Shown: positions 32,269 to 41,277, counted from the first letter of the stretch. The stretch is DNA of 43,661 bases from Tyzzerella sp. UBA1042 (GCA_002316675.1 DCDZ01000017.1:14980-58640), one strand, 5' to 3'. The notes: generated from the sequence alone by a model not told the origin. A program made the numbers and translations.

Positions 32269-35200
32269 AAAGCTAAAACGAGTTATGATTATTGGTTCCG
32301 GCCCCATTGTGATCGGTCAGGCGGCAGAATTTGACTATGCAGGCACCCAAGCCTGCCGTGCGTTGAAATCCTTAGGCTTGGAGGTCATTCTAATCAACCC
32401 CAACCCTGCCACCATTATGACGGATAACGCCATTGCGGACAAAATTTACATTGAACCGCTGAAAACCGATGTGATCAAAAGAATTATCAAAAAAGAAAAG
32501 CCCGACGGCTTACTTTCCACCTTGGGCGGACAGAACGGCCTGACCCTTTCCATGCAGCTGGCCAAGGAAGGCTTTTTGGAGCAGGAAGGCGTTCTCTTAT
32601 TAGGCTCCCGCTTAGACACCATTGATAAAGCGGAAGACCGGCTGATGTTTAAGGAAACCATGGAAAAACTGAACCAGCCCTGTATCCCCTCGGAGGTTGT
32701 GACGGATATCGAAAGCGCACTGGCCTTTGCCGAGGAAATCGGCTATCCTGTCATTGTGCGCCCTGCCTTCACCTTGGGGGGAAGCGGCGGCGGTATTGCC
32801 AAGGATAAAGCCGAGCTTGGGGAAATTGCCCGCAGCGGCTTAGAGGCCTCTCCCATCCATCAGATTTTGGTGGAGCAGTGCATTTCCGGCTGGAAGGAAA
32901 TCGAATTTGAGGTAATGCGTGACGGAGACGGCAACGTTATCGCCGTATGTTCCATGGAAAACTTTGACCCCGTTGGCGTGCATACCGGGGACTCCATTGT
33001 TATTGCCCCTGCCGTTACCTTGGCGGATAAGGAATATCAAATGCTGCGCACTGCCGCTTTGGATATTATCACCGAGCTGCAAGTAGAGGGCGGCTGTAAC
33101 GTACAGTTTGCCTTAGACCCGGAAAGCTTCCGTTATGCGGTAATCGAGGTAAACCCCCGTGTTTCCCGCTCCTCCGCATTGGCCTCCAAGGCAACAGGCT
33201 ACCCCATTGCCAAGGTTGCGGCACTCATTGCCGTTGGCCTGACCCTTGGGGAAATTGAAAATGCTGTAACCAGCAAAACCAGCGCCTTTTTTGAGCCAAC
33301 CTTAGATTATGTGGTTGTAAAGCTTCCAAAATGGCCTTTCGACAAGTTCGTTTATGCAAAAAGAAAGCTTGGCACACAGATGAAAGCAACGGGCGAGGTA
33401 ATGTCCATTGCGCCTACCTTTGAACAGGCTCTTTTGAAGGCGGTTCGTGGGGCAGAAATCTCCATGGATACCTTAAACCTATCTATTTTAGATAAAAACA
33501 GCACCGGGGAAATCAAAGAAATGCTCCACGAGGCCACTGACCGCAGACTTTTTGTGGTTTATGAAGCCTTGAAGCGGGGTATTTCCATAGAAGAGGTGCA
33601 CGAAATTACACTGATTGACGAATGGTTCTTGGGCAAGCTGGTTCATATTTTAGAAACAGAGCATCGTCTTTCCAAGGAGCCTTTGACGGAAGAATTATAT
33701 GTTTTGGCAAAAAATATGGGCTTCTTGGATAAGACTATTTTCGCCCTCTCGGAACAAACCCATGCCCACCGCAGTGCCGTTTATAAAATGGTAGACACTT
33801 GTGCGGCGGAATTTGCGGCGCAAACCCCTTATTTCTATGCCACCTATGATACGGAAAACGAAGCCGCCGAGTTTATCAAAAACCATGAAAACGGCAAAAA
33901 AACAGTTATTGTTTTCGGCTCCGGCCCCATCCGCATCGGCCAAGGGATTGAGTTTGACTATGCCTCGGTACACTGCGTTTGGACACTAAAGGAAGAGGGC
34001 TATGACGTGGTTATGGTAAACAATAACCCGGAAACCGTATCCACAGACTTTGACACCGCCGACCGTCTTTATTTTGAACCCCTCACCCCTGAGGATGTGA
34101 TGGATATTATAGAAACAGAACAGCCTTACGGCGTTGTGGTGGCTTTCGGCGGACAAACGGCCATTAAGCTTACAAAGACTTTGTCTGAAGCGGGCGTGCG
34201 CATTTTAGGCACCTCGGCAGAAAGCATTGATACGGCGGAAGACAGAGAAAAATTTGACGCCATCCTTGAAAAATTGCATATGTCCAGACCAAAGGGCTTC
34301 GGCGTGATGACAAAAGAAGAAGCATTACAGGCGGCAAAGCAGCTTGGCTATCCCGTTTTGGTGCGTCCCTCTTATGTTTTGGGCGGTCAAAACATGATCA
34401 TCGCCTTTTCCGACGAGGAGGTTGCCCGCTACATGGATATTATTCTTGCCGGAGGCATTGAAAACCCCATTTTGGTGGATAAATATTTGATGGGCACCGA
34501 GGTTGAGGTGGATGCCATCTGCGATGGTGAAGCGGTGCTGATTCCCGGCATTATGGAGCACGTAGAACGGGCCGGCGTTCACAGCGGCGACTCTATCGCC
34601 GTATATCCCGCATGGAACTTAAGCGGCCCCTTGACCCGCCGTTTGATTGAAGCCACGGAAAAATTGGCCTTGGCATTGGAAACCAGAGGCTTGATCAATA
34701 TTCAGTATGTTATTTTTGAAAATGAGATTTACATCATCGAAGCCAACCCCCGTGCTTCCCGTACCATTCCTTACATCAGTAAGGTAACGGGCCTGCCTGT
34801 GGTGGATATTGCAACACAGGTGATGCTGGGCAAAAAGCTTGCAGACCTGCCTTACGGCACAGGCTTATTCCGCCAATCCTTATTCTCCGCAGTCAAAGTT
34901 CCCGTATTCTCCTTTGAGAAGCTGACGGATGTGGACACCCATCTGGGGCCTGAAATGAAATCCACCGGGGAGGTTTTGGGCATCGGGCGCACCTTGGAGG
35001 AAGCCGTTTACAAGGGCTTGGCTGCCGCCGGCTATCATATGGAGCAGCGGGGCGGCGTGTTGCTGACGGTGAAAAAGCGGGATAAACCGGAGGTCGTGCA
35101 TCCGGCAAGAAAGCTGCATGAATTGGGCTTCACCCTTTATGCAACAGAGGGCACTGCCTATGAGCTGAAAAAATACGACATTCCCGTCATCGAGCTGCCC

Positions 35201-36292
35201 ACTATGGTAGAAGGCATTGATGAAATTATGCAATTATTAGAGAGCGGAAAAATACAATACATGGTTTCCACCTCAAACAAAAGCACCCTTCCGCAGCTTG
35301 CCAGCGTGAAGCTGCGGAGAAAGGCAACGGAACGGGGCATTTTCTGCTTAACCAGTATTGATACCACCAACGCATTGGTGAATGCATTGTCCAGCGGCTT
35401 CCATCTAAACAACATGGAGCTGATTGACATTGCCCATCTGCCCAGAGAAAAAGAGAAGCTGCATTTTACAAAAATGCGGGGCAGCGGCAACGATTATATT
35501 TATTTCGATTGCTTTGAGCAGGAAATCAAAAATCCCGAATTTTTAAGCGTATGGCTTTCCAGCCGCAGAAACGGCATCGGCGGTGACGGTATTGTGCTGA
35601 TTGAGCCTTCGGCGGTTGCCGACGCAAAAATGCGTATGTTTAACGCTGATGGTACAGAATCGGCCGTTGCGGGGAACCCCATCCGCTGTGTTGCCAAGTA
35701 TCTTTATGATAACAAGATGGTTCATACAGAAAATGTGACCATTGAAACAGGCAACGGCGTGAAGCATTTGGAGCTGTTCCTTCGTGAAAACGAGGTATAC
35801 TCCGTATTGGTTGATATGGGGAAGGCCGATTTTGATCCCAAGGCCGTACCTGTAACCCTTGGAGCGGAGCCTGTGATCCACAAGGCAGTCAATGTTGGAA
35901 ATAAGGAATATTTCATTACCTGCCTTTCCATGGGCAACCCCCACTGCGTGATTTTCACCGAGGATGTGGATTATATCCCTCTGGCGGAGGCGGGCCCTAT
36001 GCTGGAAAATGCACCCTTCTTCCCCGAACGGGCGAATATCTCCTTCGCCTCTGTGGAGGATCGCACCACATTGCGGATGCGCGTTTGGGAAAGGGGCATC
36101 GGGGAAACCTGGGCCTGCGGTACGGGGGCCTGTGCTGTGGCGGCGGCAGCTGTGGCGTTGGGACATTGCCCCGACAAGCAGGATATTACCGTGAAGCTGC
36201 GGGGCGGTGATTTGATTATCCATTGCGATGAGAACAACATCACCATGACCGGGGATGCAAGAAAGGATTTTGAGGGCTTTATTGAAATTTAA
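32255..36292 (+). CDS. carB: Fusion of carbamoyl-phosphate synthase large subunit and diaminopimelate epimerase domain
   Basis: 1345 residues from ATG 32255 (GGAGG eight bases upstream; ATG 32249 is too close to it). Residues 1-1068 are a complete CarB: two ATP-grasp halves (each starting IIGSGPI.IGQ / VFGSGPIRIGQ and containing NPNPATIMTDN / NNNPETVSTDFDT) and a C-terminal MGS-like allosteric domain. Residues 1069-1345 are a complete DapF-like epimerase with no linker: FTKMRGSGNDY, RNGIGGDGIV, SMGNPHCV, ERGIGETWACGTGACA. The junction codon is CTG (35459-35461) where a free dapF would start with ATG. In the DapF part the first catalytic cysteine is alanine (SAVAGNPIRC at residue 1139 instead of CGNG.RC); the second (residue 1288) is intact. 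One continuous frame; last gene of the operon. Confidence 0.93.
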   Translation: MPLNKKLKRVMIIGSGPIVIGQAAEFDYAGTQACRALKSLGLEVILINPNPATIMTDNAIADKIYIEPLKTDVIKRIIKKEKPDGLLSTLGGQNGLTLSMQLAKEGFLEQEGVLLLGSRLDTIDKAEDRLMFKETMEKLNQPCIPSEVVTDIESALAFAEEIGYPVIVRPAFTLGGSGGGIAKDKAELGEIARSGLEASPIHQILVEQCISGWKEIEFEVMRDGDGNVIAVCSMENFDPVGVHTGDSIVIAPAVTLADKEYQMLRTAALDIITELQVEGGCNVQFALDPESFRYAVIEVNPRVSRSSALASKATGYPIAKVAALIAVGLTLGEIENAVTSKTSAFFEPTLDYVVVKLPKWPFDKFVYAKRKLGTQMKATGEVMSIAPTFEQALLKAVRGAEISMDTLNLSILDKNSTGEIKEMLHEATDRRLFVVYEALKRGISIEEVHEITLIDEWFLGKLVHILETEHRLSKEPLTEELYVLAKNMGFLDKTIFALSEQTHAHRSAVYKMVDTCAAEFAAQTPYFYATYDTENEAAEFIKNHENGKKTVIVFGSGPIRIGQGIEFDYASVHCVWTLKEEGYDVVMVNNNPETVSTDFDTADRLYFEPLTPEDVMDIIETEQPYGVVVAFGGQTAIKLTKTLSEAGVRILGTSAESIDTAEDREKFDAILEKLHMSRPKGFGVMTKEEALQAAKQLGYPVLVRPSYVLGGQNMIIAFSDEEVARYMDIILAGGIENPILVDKYLMGTEVEVDAICDGEAVLIPGIMEHVERAGVHSGDSIAVYPAWNLSGPLTRRLIEATEKLALALETRGLINIQYVIFENEIYIIEANPRASRTIPYISKVTGLPVVDIATQVMLGKKLADLPYGTGLFRQSLFSAVKVPVFSFEKLTDVDTHLGPEMKSTGEVLGIGRTLEEAVYKGLAAAGYHMEQRGGVLLTVKKRDKPEVVHPARKLHELGFTLYATEGTAYELKKYDIPVIELPTMVEGIDEIMQLLESGKIQYMVSTSNKSTLPQLASVKLRRKATERGIFCLTSIDTTNALVNALSSGFHLNNMELIDIAHLPREKEKLHFTKMRGSGNDYIYFDCFEQEIKNPEFLSVWLSSRRNGIGGDGIVLIEPSAVADAKMRMFNADGTESAVAGNPIRCVAKYLYDNKMVHTENVTIETGNGVKHLELFLRENEVYSVLVDMGKADFDPKAVPVTLGAEPVIHKAVNVGNKEYFITCLSMGNPHCVIFTEDVDYIPLAEAGPMLENAPFFPERANISFASVEDRTTLRMRVWERGIGETWACGTGACAVAAAAVALGHCPDKQDITVKLRGGDLIIHCDENNITMTGDARKDFEGFIEI

Positions 36293-36359
36293 TATCCAGG
36301 GGGTATCGGAAACAGTGCCCCCTAACCTTACAAAGCCATCGAAGAAAACAGCGGTGAAT

Positions 36360-36396
36360 AACGATTTTTTTATAGAAATTTTTTACAAAAATCGTT
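36360..36396 (+). terminator. AT-rich hairpin after the arginine operon
   Basis: AACGATTTTT (36360-36369) pairs with AAAAATCGTT (36387-36396), followed by TTATTCG. It lies 68 bases after the carB-dapF stop and just before the rubrerythrin promoter; terminator is likely, an operator for rbr is the alternative. Confidence 0.5.
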
Positions 36397-36403
36397 TTAT
36401 TCG

Positions 36404-36432
36404 TTGACAATTATTATTATTTAATATATAAT
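36404..36432 (+). promoter_or_regulatory. Consensus sigma-A promoter of rubrerythrin
   Basis: TTGACA (36404-36409), 17 bases, TATAAT (36427-36432): perfect on all 12 positions and spacing. Predicts high expression and a leader of about 48 bases. Confidence 0.85.
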
Positions 36433-36486
36433 ACAGACAAGAAAGACGTTACTTTATTTTATGATTACAATTATGGAGGTGCTTTT

Positions 36487-37029
36487 ATGGAATTGAAAGG
36501 TACAAAAACCGAAGCGAATTTGAAGACCGCTTTCGCCGGTGAATCTGAAGCAAGAAATAAGTATACATACTATGCCAGCGTAGCAAAAAAAGAAGGCTAC
36601 GAGCAGATTGCTGCTCTTTTCTTAGAAACAGCAGGCAATGAGAAGGAACACGCAAAGCTCTGGTTTAAGCTGTTACATGGCGGCGAAATCCCTGCTACAG
36701 ATGCAAACCTGTTGGATGCGGCTTTGGGCGAAAATTATGAGTGGACAGATATGTATGCCAACTTTGCCAAGGATGCAAAGGAAGAAGGCTTCGACCGCAT
36801 TGCATTCCTGTTTGAAGGCGTAGCACAGATTGAAAAAGAGCATGAGGAAAGATACCGCAGACTTCTGGAAAACGTAAAAACCGGCGCCGTATTTGAAAAA
36901 GACAGCGATGAAACCGTATGGCAGTGTGAAAACTGCGGCCACAGACACGTTGGTAAAAAAGCACCCGGTCTCTGTCCGGTTTGCAGCCACCCTCAGTCTT
37001 ACTTCCGTTTGGTGACTGAAAATTACTAA
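36487..37029 (+). CDS. rbr: Rubrerythrin
   Basis: 180 residues; GGAGG precedes ATG 36487. Non-heme diiron four-helix domain (residues 1-140) with FAGESEARNKY, NEKEHAKLW, FEGVAQIEKEHEERY carrying the ExxH ligands. The C-terminal rubredoxin-like domain has CENCGH and CPVC, an Fe(Cys)4 site. It reduces hydrogen peroxide in the cytoplasm using electrons from NADH via rubredoxin-type carriers, likely including the neighbouring flavodiiron fusion. Expressed from a perfect sigma-A promoter and ended by a very strong terminator, so a single-gene unit. Confidence 0.95.
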   Translation: MELKGTKTEANLKTAFAGESEARNKYTYYASVAKKEGYEQIAALFLETAGNEKEHAKLWFKLLHGGEIPATDANLLDAALGENYEWTDMYANFAKDAKEEGFDRIAFLFEGVAQIEKEHEERYRRLLENVKTGAVFEKDSDETVWQCENCGHRHVGKKAPGLCPVCSHPQSYFRLVTENY

Positions 37030-37055
37030 GATTCCCCCTATTTGGAAATCCAAAT

Positions 37056-37107
37056 ATAACATACAAAAAGAACTGATCCGAAACGATCAGTTCTTTTTGT
37101 ATGTTAT
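37056..37107. terminator. Exceptionally long perfect stem-loop after rubrerythrin
   Basis: Arms of 23 perfectly matched bases (37056-37078 and 37085-37107) around CGAAAC. The central part AAAAAGAACTGATC/GATCAGTTCTTTTT would end transcripts from both strands. Confidence 0.85.
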
Positions 37108-37151
37108 CCTTCTGTGGCATGGAACCCATAGCCCCGGCTGAAAGTTTGCAT

Positions 37152-37193
37152 AAAAAAGGCAATTGCCGCTCAAAGACAGCCCTTGCCTTTTTT
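37152..37193 (-). terminator. Terminator after the flavodiiron fusion gene
   Basis: AAAAAAGGCAA (37152-37162) and TTGCCTTTTTT (37183-37193), a 20-base loop; the minus-strand T run marks it for the fusion gene. Confidence 0.75.
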
Positions 37194-37216
37194 ATATGAA
37201 ATAATACTATTTTAGC

Positions 37217-39745
37217 TTATTGAAAAAACTCTGTATAGCTTTTCTTTTCCTCCAAGCCCTCTGTTACCTTGGCCATATTTGAGGTATCCCCAATCAATGT
37301 GGCACCACAAAGGGTATTGTTTAAGAAATAATATTTCTCCAAAATATTTCTCTTTTCATCCTTCACCTGCATGGTTTTGTAGGTGAGGGCCTCCTTACTG
37401 CCGGGGTCGCCGATGGCATACAGCATGGTTCCAAAGGCCGCCATGGTCATACCATAGGTTTTTGTGCTATAGCTTAGGCCTTCTCCTGCCGCATTTGCCC
37501 CTGCTATCCGCCCCATTTCGGAAGCAACGGGCCAAATTGCAATATTCATCCCCTGATGCTGGGCGCAATCGCCGCAAGCATAAACATCAGATGCATCGGT
37601 ACGCATTTCTTCGTCAACAACAACGGCACGGTCGCAAGTGATGCCCGCTTCCTTTGCCACGCTGATATTTGCACGCACACCCGTGGAAATGATGACAATA
37701 TCCGCCGGAATGCTTTCTCCGCCCTCCAACAAAACGCTGTCTACTTTGCCGCTTCCATGGATTTCAGAAATTTTTGCCCCGGTAACAATGCGCACGCCCT
37801 GCTCGTCTGCAATTTTGGTCAGCATTTCCACAGCTTCGCTATCAATTCTGCCTGCCATCAAAACAGGGGCGCCTTCCAAAACCGTTACCTGCAATTTTTC
37901 CTTGCGCAGCTCCCAAGCCGCCTCAAGGCCTAACACGCCGCCGCCAATGACTACGGCAGATTTTGCGTTTAATGCCCATTGGGTAATTTTTTCCACATCG
38001 GATATCGTTCTAACGGCGGTTACACCCGCAAGCTCTCTGCCTTGAATAGGCGGAACAAAGCTATGGGAGCCAAGTGCATAAACGCATTGATCATAGGGCA
38101 ATACCTGGCCGTCGGAAAGGGTTACCTCTTTCTTTGCGGTATCCAGCTTTTCCACTTTTGTATCTAATAGCAGCGCAATCCGGTTATCCTCAAACCATGC
38201 ACGGTCCTCGCTGGCAATGGCATCACCGCTCAAAGCGCCAAACATATTTTTTGTCAGCATAGGTCTGTCATAGGGCAGCTCCTTTTCCTCGGAAATCATG
38301 GTAATGCTTGCCGTGCCATTCCGCTCCCTAATGGCCTTGGCCGCATTCAACGCCGCCGTACCGCCGCCTAAAACAAGGAATTTTTCCATGGTTTCTTTAT
38401 AGAAGGTTGCCTTTTTATCGGCAACAGGCACAAAGTTTTCTGGGCCTACGCCGCAAACAGGGCAACGGTCTAAAGAGGAATCAAATATTTCGCCGCAAAC
38501 CAAGCATTTTACAAGGGAGGATTTTGCACCGGATTTTTTCGGCGCTTCCTTTTGCTGTAATTTTTCACCAAAGCGGTAGCCAAAATCAAAGGCATCCAGA
38601 AGCTCTTTTGAGGAAGGCTTAAATTGCACGCGGAAACCCTCCACCACACGCATATTTAACTGCTTTAAGCGGGCGATCAAATTGGGAACCCCTTCGCCGC
38701 TCCAGCCATAGCTGCCAAACGCACTGGCAAGCTTCCCGCCATGCACCGGGGCATAGAGAGAGGTGGTCAAATCCCAAATGGGCTTTAACGCATCCCCCAA
38801 TATGGTAGGTGTTCCAAGGAGTATGCCGTCAGCTTTTGCCAATTCTCCCAAAACCGCCGCAGTATCTTCCGTTACCAAATCATACAGCTTAACGTCAATA
38901 TCGCCGCTTTCTTTGATGCCTTCCACGATTTTTTCCGCCAATTCCTTGGTATAGCCATAGGCGCTCACATAAGGCACCACAACGGTAGATTTTTCGTTCC
39001 GCTCCACCTTACACCATTCTTCATACAGCTGAATCAGCTCAGGAATATGGCTGTCTAACACAGGCCCATGGCCTGTACAAATCATATCAATCTCCAAGGA
39101 TTTTACGACCTCTAGGGCATTTGTCATATAAGGCTGTTTAAAGGGCCCGATAATATTATCGAAATAATATTTTGTTGCCCGCAGATAGCCCTCTTCATCC
39201 GTCACCTTGCTTCTGAGAATCCCCTCGTGGGCATAATGAGAGCCGAAGGAATCGCAGGTTACAAGCACCTTATCCTCTACGATATAGGTATACATACTAT
39301 CCGGCCAATGGAGGTTTGGCAGGGCATAAAAACGCAGGGTTTTATCCCCAATGCGCAGCTCATCCTTATCCTTCACAGGAATACTGTAAAAATCTCTGTT
39401 TACAATCTGCTTCAAAAAGCCGATGGCTGTGGGTGTGGCAATGATTTTTGCCCGGGGGCATTTTTCTATAATATTTTTGAGGCTTCCCGCATGATCCGGC
39501 TCGGTATGATCCACAACGATATAGTCAATGTTTTCTATGTCCAGCTTTTCGGAAATCGTTTTTTCATATTCGTCAAAAAACTTTGCTTTTGCCGTTTCAA
39601 ACAAAACGGTTTTGTCTCCGCATTTTAAAATATAAGAGTTATATGTGGTACCAAACTCGGTCAGCATAATAATATCAAAAACACGCAAATCCTTATCTAA
39701 AATGCCCGCCCAGTAAAGATCCTTTTTCAACTGCAGTGTATGCAT
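37217..39745 (-). CDS. Class F-type flavodiiron protein: FDP-rubredoxin-NADH:rubredoxin oxidoreductase fusion
   Basis: 842 residues from ATG 39745 (AAGGAGGG upstream); the longer frame to 39829 lacks a site. Residues 1-250: diiron beta-lactamase-like domain with ligands in DHTEPDHAGS. About 255-395: flavodoxin domain (FMN; PYVSAYGYTKELAEKIVEGI, GTPTILGD, AFGSYGWSGEG). About 414-440: short-spaced rubredoxin (CLVCGEIFDSSLDRCPVCG). From 453: FAD/NAD(P)H oxidoreductase (FLVLGGGTAALNAAKAI, AVVIGGGVLGLEAAWEL, DVYACGDCAQ). The order matches the class F flavodiiron protein characterised in Clostridioides difficile as an NADH:oxygen reductase, so this single chain should carry electrons from NADH to reduce O2 to water, possibly also NO. 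Confidence 0.93.
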   Translation of the reverse strand: MHTLQLKKDLYWAGILDKDLRVFDIIMLTEFGTTYNSYILKCGDKTVLFETAKAKFFDEYEKTISEKLDIENIDYIVVDHTEPDHAGSLKNIIEKCPRAKIIATPTAIGFLKQIVNRDFYSIPVKDKDELRIGDKTLRFYALPNLHWPDSMYTYIVEDKVLVTCDSFGSHYAHEGILRSKVTDEEGYLRATKYYFDNIIGPFKQPYMTNALEVVKSLEIDMICTGHGPVLDSHIPELIQLYEEWCKVERNEKSTVVVPYVSAYGYTKELAEKIVEGIKESGDIDVKLYDLVTEDTAAVLGELAKADGILLGTPTILGDALKPIWDLTTSLYAPVHGGKLASAFGSYGWSGEGVPNLIARLKQLNMRVVEGFRVQFKPSSKELLDAFDFGYRFGEKLQQKEAPKKSGAKSSLVKCLVCGEIFDSSLDRCPVCGVGPENFVPVADKKATFYKETMEKFLVLGGGTAALNAAKAIRERNGTASITMISEEKELPYDRPMLTKNMFGALSGDAIASEDRAWFEDNRIALLLDTKVEKLDTAKKEVTLSDGQVLPYDQCVYALGSHSFVPPIQGRELAGVTAVRTISDVEKITQWALNAKSAVVIGGGVLGLEAAWELRKEKLQVTVLEGAPVLMAGRIDSEAVEMLTKIADEQGVRIVTGAKISEIHGSGKVDSVLLEGGESIPADIVIISTGVRANISVAKEAGITCDRAVVVDEEMRTDASDVYACGDCAQHQGMNIAIWPVASEMGRIAGANAAGEGLSYSTKTYGMTMAAFGTMLYAIGDPGSKEALTYKTMQVKDEKRNILEKYYFLNNTLCGATLIGDTSNMAKVTEGLEEKKSYTEFFQ

Positions 39746-39843
39746 AAGTTCCCTCCTTATCATATCTGTTTTTTCGCTGTTTATAAAATTGTTCCCTTGC
39801 GGCATTCCGTTTTTCGGCGGCGAAAACAATCCTGTAAAAAAGC

Positions 39844-39867
39844 AAAGACCGGCATTTACCAGTCTTT
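39844..39867 (-). terminator. Terminator after desulfoferrodoxin
   Basis: AAAGACCGG / CCAGTCTTT with one mismatch; on the minus strand TTGCTTTTTT follows. Confidence 0.6.
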
Positions 39868-39880
39868 GGGATTGTTCTTC

Positions 39881-40261
39881 TTATGCTTCGTACTTCCAAA
39901 GTCCATGCAAATTACAGTACTCATACGCCGCAACAAGCTTTTCATCCTCTGTCAAAGCAAATTCAGCTTCAGGGGCACCGGTGTGATCTAAATATTTCAG
40001 CTGGCCGCCCTTGGTGGTTTCCAAATAAATCCATGCAATGTGATGCTCCTCCAGCATAGGATGGGCAACACTGCCGATGACTACCTTTACTTTATTGCCT
40101 TCTACCGTTACAACGGGTACATGCTTTTCGGACGCACCGTCAGAGGTGTTCGCTTTTAACTCTTTCATTTCTTCTCCGCAACAGACTAAGGTTCCCCCTC
40201 TTTCCTCTACCAGGTGAACAATATTTTTACAGCGGTTACATCTAAAAAATTTTGGTGTCAT
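39881..40261 (-). CDS. dfx: Desulfoferrodoxin (superoxide reductase)
   Basis: 126 residues from ATG 40261 (AAGGAGG upstream). Residues 1-37: desulforedoxin Fe(Cys)4 domain, with C8, C11, C27, C28 at the usual places. Remainder: superoxide reductase Fe(His)4Cys domain, with EKHVPVV, HPMLEEHHIAWI and CNLHGLW supplying the ligands. It reduces superoxide to hydrogen peroxide, which rubrerythrin can then remove. It sits upstream of the flavodiiron fusion, separated by a terminator, and is divergent from a Crp/Fnr regulator that probably controls one or both. Confidence 0.96.
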   Translation of the reverse strand: MTPKFFRCNRCKNIVHLVEERGGTLVCCGEEMKELKANTSDGASEKHVPVVTVEGNKVKVVIGSVAHPMLEEHHIAWIYLETTKGGQLKYLDHTGAPEAEFALTEDEKLVAAYEYCNLHGLWKYEA

Positions 40262-40385
40262 ACTGCATTCCTCCTTCATCATTGGGTACTCATTATTTTT
40301 ATATTGCTTTTTCTCAGACTGTTCTATACAAATTTTTTTTACTTTTGTATGAATCTATGATAGCATACTTATTGAGAAAAAAAAA

Positions 40386-40399
40386 GTTGCAATTGCAAC
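40386..40399. promoter_or_regulatory. Perfect palindrome between dfx and the Crp/Fnr gene
   Basis: GTTGCAATTGCAAC, a 14-base perfect palindrome 16 bases before ATG 40416 and about 125 bases from dfx. Size and symmetry suit a Crp/Fnr dimer, perhaps for autoregulation. A weak + strand -10 (TATGAT, 40356-40361) lies upstream. Confidence 0.5.
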
Positions 40400-40415
40400 A
40401 AAATGAGGTGATTTT

Positions 40416-41078
40416 ATGAAAAATTTGAGTAAAAATCCAATTTTTACCGGAGTGACGCCGGAGGATATTGAAAAAATGATTGTTTGCTTTGAGGCAGAAA
40501 AAAAAATGTTTCGAGACAAGCAAACCGTTTATGTTTATGATGCGGGCTGTCAGAAGGTGGGGCTGCTTTATTACGGCTGCGTTTCCATCAACAGGATCAA
40601 TGCCGACGGCTCTTTGGATATGCTGGAATACATTGAAGATTCGGGGATTTTTGGCACCGCCTTCACCTTTTTTGAGCATGATGACGAATTTATTGTAATT
40701 TGCGAGCGCAACTGTGCCATTCTGTTTGTGGATAAAACCCACATAACAAAGCGCTGCGCTAACGCCTGCGCCCATCACAGCGTTGTGATTGAAAATCTTC
40801 TTACGTTTCTGTCAAAAAAAATTGTCAATTTAACGGAAAAGGTGGATATTTTGAGCCACCGCACCATTCGGGAGAAGCTTTTTTGTTATTTTCGGATGCA
40901 GACGGCCAAGTCCGGCAAAAATTTCTTTCAAATGCCCTTTTCCTTTCTGGCATTAGCCAATTATTTATGCATTGACCGCAGTGCTATGATGCGGGAGCTG
41001 AAAAAAATGAAGGAGGAAAAGGCCGTTCGGGTTGACGGGAAAAATATTTACCTGAATCATGATACGACAAAAAGCTGA
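40416..41078 (+). CDS. Crp/Fnr-family transcriptional regulator
   Basis: 220 residues; GAGGTG five bases before ATG 40416. N-terminal cyclic-nucleotide-binding-like beta-barrel (about residues 10-110, containing GLLYYGCVSINRINADGS and SGIFGTAFTFF), a long dimer helix, and a C-terminal winged helix (FSFLALANYLCIDRSAMMRE then LKKMKEEKAVRVDGKNI). Several cysteines (residues 24, 45, 55) but no obvious Fnr four-Cys set. It is divergent from dfx and next to oxygen/NO defence genes; a stress sensor in the manner of HcpR-type regulators is a reasonable inference, effector unknown. Confidence 0.88.
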   Translation: MKNLSKNPIFTGVTPEDIEKMIVCFEAEKKMFRDKQTVYVYDAGCQKVGLLYYGCVSINRINADGSLDMLEYIEDSGIFGTAFTFFEHDDEFIVICERNCAILFVDKTHITKRCANACAHHSVVIENLLTFLSKKIVNLTEKVDILSHRTIREKLFCYFRMQTAKSGKNFFQMPFSFLALANYLCIDRSAMMRELKKMKEEKAVRVDGKNIYLNHDTTKS

Positions 41079-41098
41079 CACAACAATTGTGCCAGCTT
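41072..41098. terminator. Hairpin after the Crp/Fnr gene
   Basis: AAGCTGACACAA (41072-41083) pairs with TTGTGCCAGCTT (41087-41098) with one mismatch. T run on the minus side only, so termination is clearer for leftward transcripts. Confidence 0.5.
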
Positions 41099-41250
41099 AC
41101 TGCATACAAAAATATTTTTACGGAGGAAGGGCTTGGAAAGCCAATGGTTTTTTAAATGGAATCCTTTTCGGAATTTATTTCTGCTAAACTGAAAAGCCGT
41201 ATTTCTACAACCATCCTTGCTCTTTAAAAAAGCGGGAGGAGGCTCAGAAA

Positions 41251-41277
41251 CAAAGGGTATTCCCCCGGCACCCTTTG
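41251..41277 (-). terminator. Hairpin after spoIIID
   Basis: CAAAGGGT (41251-41258) and ACCCTTTG (41270-41277); minus-strand continuation TTTGTTTCTG is a poor T run. Confidence 0.4.
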
